NCBI GenBank assembly: GCA_964634605.1
Contig: CAZWLJ010000029.1
Span: forward strand, 1 to 41,258
Direction: 5' to 3'
DNA from: UPXZ01 sp964634605
GTDB lineage: Bacteria; Bacteroidota; Bacteroidia; Bacteroidales; Paludibacteraceae
Length of the DNA stretch: 41,258 nt
Within the stretch, counting starts at the first letter, position 1; each line of letters begins with the position of its first letter. Made by a program: the position numbers and the translations under genes. The notes under the pieces are model-generated. The model was not told where the DNA came from, ran no database searches, and saw only the letters and a program-made list of their open reading frames with translations. Below, piece by piece: positions 36,098 through 41,258 of the stretch.

Positions 36098-36188
36098 GGA
36101 TTCCCGGTGAATAATCAGTCCGGTCAGGTTCTGTTACCCGGAATACTCAGATGCCGGCATATTTGAGCATCAATACAGCATACTGACT

Positions 36189-36207
36189 TCCGGTTCTGAA
36201 AACCGGA
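36189..36207. repeat. Hairpin between lon and the DUF4126 gene
   Basis: TCCGGTT-CTGAA-AACCGGA is a perfect 7-bp stem with a 5-nt loop about 90 bp after lon. No T tract follows, so it is not a classic terminator, but it may mark the end of the lon transcript. Confidence 0.45.
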
Positions 36208-36226
36208 GCACTAAAAAATTGTATTC

Positions 36227-36258
36227 TTTGTTCATTATCAAAAATTTACCTACATTTG
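36227..36258 (+). promoter_or_regulatory. Consensus Bacteroidetes promoter of the DUF4126 gene
   Basis: TTTG (36227-36230), 20 bp, then TACATTTG (36251-36258) is a complete match to the Bacteroidetes -33/-7 consensus. The -7 box ends only 4 bp before ATG 36263, so transcription should begin at or beside the start codon. Confidence 0.75.
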
Positions 36259-36262
36259 CAAC

Positions 36263-36862
36263 ATGATGAATACAGAAATATTAACAGCCGTTGCATTAGG
36301 AATCGGGTTGAGTGCAAGCACCGGTTTTCGTGTATTTATCCCCATGCTGGTAGCCAGCGTGGCGGCTCATTTCAATTTGCTCCCTGCCACCGAGAGTTTT
36401 GCCTGGCTCGGAAGCTGGACAGCCATGATTACGTTCGGCGTGGCAACAATAGTGGAAGTGCTGGCTTATTATATTCCCTTCGTCGACAATCTGCTCGATT
36501 CAGTGACCACTCCGATGGCAGTGGGTGCCGGCACACTCCTCATGACCTCGGTGCTTCCGGTGGATAACGAGTTGATGAAATGGATTATGGGATTTGTTCT
36601 GGGAGGCGGAGCAGCTGCAACGGTGCAAGGCGGGAGCGTGCTTTCGAGGCTTACATCCAGCAAATTTACTGCCGGTACCGCCAATCCGGTTGTATCCACG
36701 GGCGAGAATGTGGCAGCACTGAGCTCATCGGTGCTTTCGCTGTTTGTTCCTTTAATCATGGCCATCATCTTCATTGTCATCTCTGTACTCATCTTTATCA
36801 AATTCTTCGAGTGGCGTAAACACAAAAAGATGAAAAAGGAGACGACGGCACAAAAAAAATGA
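36263..36862 (+). CDS. DUF4126-family membrane protein
   Basis: A 199-residue protein with five or so hydrophobic segments and a basic tail. The opening VALGIGLSASTGFRVFIPMLVAS and YYIPFVDNLLDSVTTPMAV are typical of DUF4126 proteins, whose function is unknown. ATG 36263 and ATG 36266 are both possible starts. The promoter lies so close that the mRNA may lack a leader. It ends at the bidirectional terminator at 36889-36927. Confidence 0.85.
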   Translation: MMNTEILTAVALGIGLSASTGFRVFIPMLVASVAAHFNLLPATESFAWLGSWTAMITFGVATIVEVLAYYIPFVDNLLDSVTTPMAVGAGTLLMTSVLPVDNELMKWIMGFVLGGGAAATVQGGSVLSRLTSSKFTAGTANPVVSTGENVAALSSSVLSLFVPLIMAIIFIVISVLIFIKFFEWRKHKKMKKETTAQKK

Positions 36863-36888
36863 AGACCGGCAATCAAAATAAATAAAAT

Positions 36889-36927
36889 AAAAAAGCGGAA
36901 CAGTTATTCAAACTATTCCGCTTTTTT
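36889..36927. terminator. Bidirectional intrinsic terminator
   Basis: GCGGAACAGT (36895-36904) pairs with ACTATTCCGC (36912-36921) with one C·A mismatch. A run of A precedes the stem and a run of T follows it, so it can end both the DUF4126 transcript (+) and the winged-helix transcript (-), which converge here. Confidence 0.88.
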
Positions 36928-36943
36928 ATATCCATTTCACCTT

Positions 36944-37141
36944 TCAAATCAGTGCAATGTAAAGTTCTTTTTCTTCTTCCCTGAAAGATACTTTACCTTC
37001 GCGGGCCAACCATCCCAATGCAAAATTCAAATCTTTTTCTGTCAGTTTGGTAGCTTTTTTCAGCGATTTAACTTCCATTTCTCCTTTTTCCAAAGCAGCC
37101 CATATCAAGCCTGCGTTTGAACCAATTCTTTCTGTAAACAT
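36944..37141 (-). CDS. Small winged helix-turn-helix protein (DUF2582 type)
   Basis: A 65-residue protein. IGSNAGLIWAALEKGEMEVK, LKKATKLTEKDLNFALGWLA and REGKVSF form the compact winged-helix pattern of the DUF2582 family common in Bacteroidetes. Its role is unknown; it may bind DNA or protein. I use ATG 37141; the longer frame starts at TTG 37150 and adds three residues. A promoter with a palindromic element lies at 37195-37225. Confidence 0.85.
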   Translation of the reverse strand: MFTERIGSNAGLIWAALEKGEMEVKSLKKATKLTEKDLNFALGWLAREGKVSFREEEKELYIALI

Positions 37142-37194
37142 AATTTTCAAAATTTAGTATGAGTTCGAATTCTGATATTCTAATTTTCACGGTG

Positions 37195-37225
37195 CAAAGT
37201 TACCCAAAAAAATGTTGTAAAACAT
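37195..37225 (-). promoter_or_regulatory. Promoter and palindrome upstream of the winged-helix gene
   Basis: On the minus strand a perfect -7 box TAACTTTG (37202-37195) is preceded, 9 bp upstream, by ATGTTTTACAACAT (37225-37212). This differs by one base from the element at the GATE gene promoter, which has nearly the same distance to its -7 box. No separate -33 TTG is present. Confidence 0.6.
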
Positions 37226-37319
37226 AAAAACACTGAATATCAGTCTGATTTTTTATTAATTTAACCTTAATTAACTCTACTGGATCGGCCTGTCTTATTC
37301 TCCCGAAGGTACTCAAAAT

Positions 37320-37856
37320 CTATCCGAACCGCTTGTGCCACTCCAGAAATTGCTCCACCTGCGACTCATCATATTTACCTAGTTTTTTCAGTATTTTTTC
37401 AATTTTCAGCTCACCGGATAATTTCGTTTTGGAGTAAAATTTATCGGCATAGCATATTATCTGTTCTTCGATGGTTACAGGCCGCATATCGCGGTGCGGA
37501 ACAGGCAGATTGCGCTTTTCAATCCACTCCAGGCTCAGCCCGAGCCCGGTGTGGCGCTCACACACCAGCGCATGTTCGGGATAACCCTCCCGGGCGATAA
37601 TCTCAGAACCCAGATAACCATGAGCCACATATTTGTACGTGCCGAAACATTCAATTTCGGGAGCATCCGTAAGATAAATGCCAATATCATGGATCATGGC
37701 CGCATCGGAGAGGAATTGCCTGTCGGCTCCGAATTCAGGGTGCTTGCCGGCAACTTCCAGCGCCTTATCCCTTACCTGACAACCATGTTTTACAAGTATT
37801 TTATACAGTTTGCTTTTCTTGTCGTAATATTTCTGAATGATTTCGATTGGATCCAT
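37320..37856 (-). CDS. HD-domain phosphohydrolase
   Basis: A 178-residue soluble protein. The metal-binding motif HDIG is present (His56-Asp57, in DAAMIHDIGIYL), with an earlier histidine (VKHGCQV) and later HTGLG and ADKFY blocks expected for HD-domain proteins. The substrate is unknown; relatives act on nucleotides or nucleotide second messengers. Start ATG 37856. It is divergent from tag with overlapping promoter regions; its own -33/-7 elements are at 37946-37916. Confidence 0.87.
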   Translation of the reverse strand: MDPIEIIQKYYDKKSKLYKILVKHGCQVRDKALEVAGKHPEFGADRQFLSDAAMIHDIGIYLTDAPEIECFGTYKYVAHGYLGSEIIAREGYPEHALVCERHTGLGLSLEWIEKRNLPVPHRDMRPVTIEEQIICYADKFYSKTKLSGELKIEKILKKLGKYDESQVEQFLEWHKRFG

Positions 37857-37902
37857 ATCTCTTTTTAAAAACTTATTTCACTTGATTTTCAATTTGAATT
37901 TG

Positions 37903-37946
37903 TAATTTTGTAGAACAAAAGTAAAATACGTGGCAAATTTACCAAA
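37903..37946. promoter_or_regulatory. Overlapping divergent promoters of the HD gene and tag
   Basis: For the HD gene (minus strand) TTTG (37946-37943), 19 bp, TACTTTTG (37923-37916) matches the Bacteroidetes consensus fully. For tag (+ strand) a perfect -7 box TAATTTTG lies at 37903-37910, with a TTG at 37883-37885 at a short 17-bp spacing. The HD -33 element falls inside the first codons of tag. Confidence 0.6.
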
Positions 37947-38529
37947 AAAAACAACAGAACCTGCGGATTGTTCGTGGCATGCAAACGATCCGCTGATGAA
38001 AGCCTACCACGACACCGAATGGGGTATACCGCTCCACGACGACAGAAAACTGTTCGAGTACATGGTGCTGGATGCTTTCCAGGCAGGCCTGAGCTGGAAA
38101 ACGATTCTTTACAGGCGGGAGAATTTCCGGAGGGCGTTTCATAATTTTGACACGCTGATAATTTCAACCTTTGACGAGGACAAAATTCAGCAGCTGATGC
38201 AGGATGCTTCCATCATACGCAATCAGGCAAAAATACGGGCTACGGTATCCAATGCCGCCGCATTTCTGAAGGTTCAGAAAGAATTCGGCTCATTCGACCG
38301 CTTTATCTGGCAATTCACCGGCTACCAGACTATTCAGCATCATTTTCAGTCCATTTCGGAAATTCCGTCAAAATCAGCTGAATCGGATGCCATGAGCAGG
38401 GAATTGCAGAAAAGGGGATTTAAGTTTGTCGGATCCACCATTTGCTATGCATTCATGCAGGCTGCCGGTATGATCAACGACCACATCGAAAGTTGCTCGG
38501 CAAATCCGCTGAATATCTCAAATTTGTAA
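37930..38529 (+). CDS. tag: 3-methyladenine DNA glycosylase I (Tag), GTG start
   Basis: A 199-residue base-excision repair enzyme that removes 3-methyladenine. The zinc ligands are complete: Cys14, His27, His185 and Cys189, with the same spacings (13 and 4) as Cys4, His17, His175 and Cys179 of E. coli Tag. YHDTEWGIPLHDDRKLFEYM, FQAGLSWKTIL and GFKFVGSTICYAFMQAAGMI are family blocks. The GTG start at 37930 is needed, because the first in-frame ATG comes after the first zinc ligand. A stop codon at 37903-37905 limits any further extension. Confidence 0.93.
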   Translation: MANLPKKTTEPADCSWHANDPLMKAYHDTEWGIPLHDDRKLFEYMVLDAFQAGLSWKTILYRRENFRRAFHNFDTLIISTFDEDKIQQLMQDASIIRNQAKIRATVSNAAAFLKVQKEFGSFDRFIWQFTGYQTIQHHFQSISEIPSKSAESDAMSRELQKRGFKFVGSTICYAFMQAAGMINDHIESCSANPLNISNL

Positions 38530-38540
38530 AGTTTCAGGCT

Positions 38541-38561
38541 CTGTGTTCTGTGTTCTGTGTT
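38541..38561 (+). repeat. Heptamer tandem repeat CTGTGTT x3 between tag and priA
   Basis: Three exact copies of CTGTGTT, followed by T-rich DNA with degenerate echoes (TTTGTCTTTGTTCT, AGCCTTTGTTCT). Simple low-complexity repeat with no coding potential. Confidence 0.8.
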
Positions 38562-38657
38562 CTTTACTCTTTTGTCTTTGTTCTAAAAATCTTTAGCCTT
38601 TGTTCTCACAGCTGACAGCCAGGCATTGAATAGAATTAATAAGGTACAGCAATTTTC

Positions 38658-41114
38658 ATGAAATATATTGACGTCATACTGCCGTTGCCGCTGGGCAACA
38701 CGTTCACCTACTCCGTTCCTGATGAGTGGGCAGATTCGGTGCGTACCGGCATGCGCGTGGTGGTTCCGTTTGGCAAAAAGAAAATGTACACAGCTATCGT
38801 GTGCCTCATCCACAGCAATGCTCCCACCCTCTACCAGGCCAAGGAAATCATCTGCCTGCTGGATGAGCATCCGGTTATCCGGTTTCCGCAACTCAAATTC
38901 TGGGAATGGATGAGCTCCTACTACCAGGCATACACAGGCGAAGTGTACCAGGCTGCCATTCCTGCGGGATTGAAACTGGAGAGCGAAACTCAGGTACGTA
39001 TCAACGCCGCTTTCGACGAAGAAATTTCACTGACAGATAAAGAACAAAAAATTGCCGACGCGCTGTCCGACGGGAAAATCCAGTCGGTTTCGGACCTGAA
39101 CAGGATTACCGGTATGCGCGACACGCTCCCGACACTGAAAATACTGATGGAAAAAGGACTGGTGGAAGTAAGCGAGGAACTTACCGGAAAATACCGCCCT
39201 AAAACCGAAAGTTACATCCGACTTACGGAAGAAGCATCATCCGAAAACCGGCTGCGTGAAATATTCGATGAACTGGCCCGTTCGCCCAGACAGCTGGAAA
39301 TACTGATGAAATACATCGAATTTTCAAGGTGTTTATCCGCAAAAAACATCAGGGAAGTTTCAAAAAAAGAACTGCTCGATAAATCAGGTTGCTCCGATGC
39401 CACTCTCAAAGGACTTACCGATAAGAATATTCTGGAAATATACCGGAAAGAAATCGGGCGGCTGGACAGGTCGGAAATTCACACCGAAGAAAAATATCCT
39501 CTCAACGTTTTTCAGCAAAAGGCTCTGGATGAAATTCACAGCCAGTTTGCCGTGAGAAACACGGTGTTGCTCCACGGAATCACCTCCAGCGGCAAAACCG
39601 AACTTTACATCCACCTGATAGAGCAAACCCTGGCAGCCAAGAAGCAGGTACTTTACCTCGTTCCCGAAATTGCCCTCACCACGCAACTCACGTCCCGCCT
39701 CAAACGAATTTTCGGGAACAAACTGGCTGTGTATCACTCCCGTTTCTCGGACGCCGAACGGGTGGAGATTTGGAATAACATGCTGACCGACAAGGGTTAC
39801 GAAGTAGTAATCGGAGCCCGTTCGGCTATATTTGTTCCTTTCCGTCAGCTCGGATTAGTCATCATCGACGAGGAGCACGAAACCAGCTACAAACAATTCG
39901 ATCCTTCGCCCAGGTATCATGCCCGCAATGCCGCTATTGTGCTGGCATCACTCCACGGGGCCAGGACCCTGCTCGGGAGCGCAACACCGGCTATTGAAAG
40001 TTACTACAATGCCAAAACCGGCAAATACGGCTATGTGGCTCTCAACCAGCGCTATCAGGAGATGGAATTGCCCGAAATCCTCATTGCCGACACCAGGGAA
40101 GCGTATCACAGGAAACAGATGGAAGGACATTTCACTCCCCTGCTGATGGAAAAAATCCGTAAATCGCTCGAAAACAGCGAACAGGTTATTCTTTTTCAGA
40201 ACCGGAGAGGCTATGCCCCCTACCTGGAATGCAAAGGCTGCGCTTATGTGCCGAAATGCAAAAACTGCGATGTGAGCCTTACGGTACACAAATTTCTGAA
40301 CAAACTGACATGTCACTATTGCGGATACACAGAACATATCCCCGACCTTTGCCCCGTATGCAACACCCCTCAGCTTGAAAACAAAGGTTTCGGCACCGAA
40401 AAAATCGAGCAGGAAATCGAAGAGTATTTCCCGAAGGCGCGTGTGGCACGCATGGATGTGGATACTACACGCAGCAAAAAGTCGTACGATAAAATGATAA
40501 CCGATTTTGAGCAGGGAAAAGTCGATATTCTGGTCGGAACACAAATGGTTACCAAGGGACTGGATTTCGAACGGGTAAGCCTGGTCGGAATTCTCAATGC
40601 CGACAACATGCTCAATTTTCCCGATTTCCGTTCGCACGAACGGGCCTACCAGCTTATGGCTCAGGTGAGCGGCAGAGCCGGACGTAAGAACAAACGGGGA
40701 ACCGTAGTGCTTCAGACTTCCGTACCCGATCATCCGGTCATCGGGCAGGTTCTGCGCAACGATTTCGAAGACATGTTTATCACTCAATGCAGCGAGCGCA
40801 AGCAGTTTGGCTATCCGCCCTACACACGCCTTATCGAAATCACGCTGCGTCACCGCGACATGAAAACCACCGACAAAGCAGCAAAGGAACTCACAACCGA
40901 ATTGCGAAAAGTTTTCGGCAACAGGGTATTCGGGCCCAACATTCCACCTGTTTCACGGATTCAGAATTTTTACATCAAAAACATCCTGCTCAAAATAGAA
41001 ACCGAAGTCTCTGCCGAACAGGCTAAAATCATCCTGAACCAAATCACCGCTATGTTTCTCACCCGCGACCCGTACAAAACACTGAAAATCAGTCTGGATG
41101 TCGATCCGGTGTGA
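38658..41114 (+). CDS. priA: Primosomal protein N' (PriA), replication restart helicase
   Basis: An 818-residue DNA helicase. The N-terminal DNA-binding domain starts YIDVILPLPLGNTFTYSVP. The helicase core has Walker A GITSSGKT (residues 307-314) and the DEEH box (404-407). The zinc-binding region begins at Cys525 (CKGCAYVPKCKNC, then CHYCGYTEHIPDLCPVC), eight cysteines in all. GTQMVTKGLDFERVSLVG and QVSGRAGRK are later helicase motifs. PriA reloads the replisome at stalled forks. Length is slightly above E. coli PriA (732), mainly in the region between the N-domain and helicase, as is usual in Bacteroidetes. Confidence 0.97.
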   Translation: MKYIDVILPLPLGNTFTYSVPDEWADSVRTGMRVVVPFGKKKMYTAIVCLIHSNAPTLYQAKEIICLLDEHPVIRFPQLKFWEWMSSYYQAYTGEVYQAAIPAGLKLESETQVRINAAFDEEISLTDKEQKIADALSDGKIQSVSDLNRITGMRDTLPTLKILMEKGLVEVSEELTGKYRPKTESYIRLTEEASSENRLREIFDELARSPRQLEILMKYIEFSRCLSAKNIREVSKKELLDKSGCSDATLKGLTDKNILEIYRKEIGRLDRSEIHTEEKYPLNVFQQKALDEIHSQFAVRNTVLLHGITSSGKTELYIHLIEQTLAAKKQVLYLVPEIALTTQLTSRLKRIFGNKLAVYHSRFSDAERVEIWNNMLTDKGYEVVIGARSAIFVPFRQLGLVIIDEEHETSYKQFDPSPRYHARNAAIVLASLHGARTLLGSATPAIESYYNAKTGKYGYVALNQRYQEMELPEILIADTREAYHRKQMEGHFTPLLMEKIRKSLENSEQVILFQNRRGYAPYLECKGCAYVPKCKNCDVSLTVHKFLNKLTCHYCGYTEHIPDLCPVCNTPQLENKGFGTEKIEQEIEEYFPKARVARMDVDTTRSKKSYDKMITDFEQGKVDILVGTQMVTKGLDFERVSLVGILNADNMLNFPDFRSHERAYQLMAQVSGRAGRKNKRGTVVLQTSVPDHPVIGQVLRNDFEDMFITQCSERKQFGYPPYTRLIEITLRHRDMKTTDKAAKELTTELRKVFGNRVFGPNIPPVSRIQNFYIKNILLKIETEVSAEQAKIILNQITAMFLTRDPYKTLKISLDVDPV

Positions 41115-41128
41115 GCTTTTTGAGTTTG

Positions 41129-41258
41129 TCAGGTCAGAAAGTTTATCAAGTTAGAAAGTTTATCAAGTTAGAAAGTTTATCAAGTTAGAAAGTTTATCAG
41201 GTCAGAAAGTTTATCAAGTTAGAAAGTTTATCAGGTCAGAAAGTTTATCAAGTTAGAA
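41129..41258 (+). repeat. 17-bp tandem repeat array after priA, running off the window
   Basis: Seven full copies and one partial copy of a 17-bp unit start 15 bp after the priA stop. Two versions occur: A, TCAGGTCAGAAAGTTTA, and B, TCAAGTTAGAAAGTTTA, which differ at positions 4 and 7 together. The visible order is A B B B A B A B(partial). There are no spacers, so this is a minisatellite and not CRISPR. Function is unknown. Confidence 0.95.

Noticed and set aside
41129..41258. CRISPR array
   Set aside because: The repeats are contiguous with no spacers and are only 17 bp.
1..41258. Defence system, prophage, integron or new multi-gene system
   Set aside because: Nearly all of the window is accounted for by recognisable core genes in normal order, and I saw no integrase, transposase, toxin-antitoxin pair or island boundary.

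Overview
The window looks like ordinary chromosome from a member of the Bacteroidetes, most likely the order Bacteroidales. The reasons are a SusC-type TonB-dependent transporter, promoters of the Bacteroidetes form TTTG-N19-21-TAnnTTTG, weak Shine-Dalgarno sites, an FtsI with a C-terminal PASTA domain, a long MraY, and families common in this phylum (DUF4153, DUF4126, DMP19, the DUF2582 winged helix). I cannot place the genus. I saw no rRNA, tRNA, CRISPR array, prophage or insertion sequence.

Region 1 (1-10943) is part of an alpha-glucan (starch or maltodextrin) utilisation locus. A susC homologue runs leftward off the window edge. Divergent from it are a LacI-family regulator, a sugar:proton symporter of the GPH/SLC45 type, a SusA-like periplasmic GH13 enzyme, a DUF4153 membrane protein of unknown role, and a GH13 lipoprotein with a CBM48-like domain. 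A perfect LacI-type operator (12 bp) lies between susC and lacI, upstream of a well-formed susC promoter. The model is capture and cutting at the cell surface, import through SusC, further cutting in the periplasm, and uptake of small products by the symporter.

Region 2 (11109-12435) holds a DMP19-family gene and a convergent PlsC-type acyltransferase gene.

Region 3 (12783-29020) is a complete dcw (division and cell wall) cluster, all on the + strand: mraZ, rsmH, ftsL, ftsI, murE, mraY, murD, ftsW, murG, murC, ftsQ, ftsA, ftsZ and a yqeY-like gene. It starts with two TGGGN MraZ boxes and ends at a strong intrinsic terminator. Several genes overlap by 4 bp (mraY/murD, murC/ftsQ).

Region 4 (29124-41114) is a set of short housekeeping and hypothetical transcription units: tetR, a nucleoside-recognition (GATE) membrane protein, an FMN-binding split-barrel protein, an L,D-transpeptidase, lon, DUF4126, a small winged-helix protein, an HD hydrolase, tag and priA. 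The window ends inside a 17-bp tandem repeat just after priA.

I did not find a clearly new biological system. The most unusual signals are regulatory: a palindrome shared by two separate promoters, a terminator inside the leader of the GATE gene, a perfect 17-bp palindrome at the L,D-transpeptidase promoter, and an apparently leaderless DUF4126 gene.
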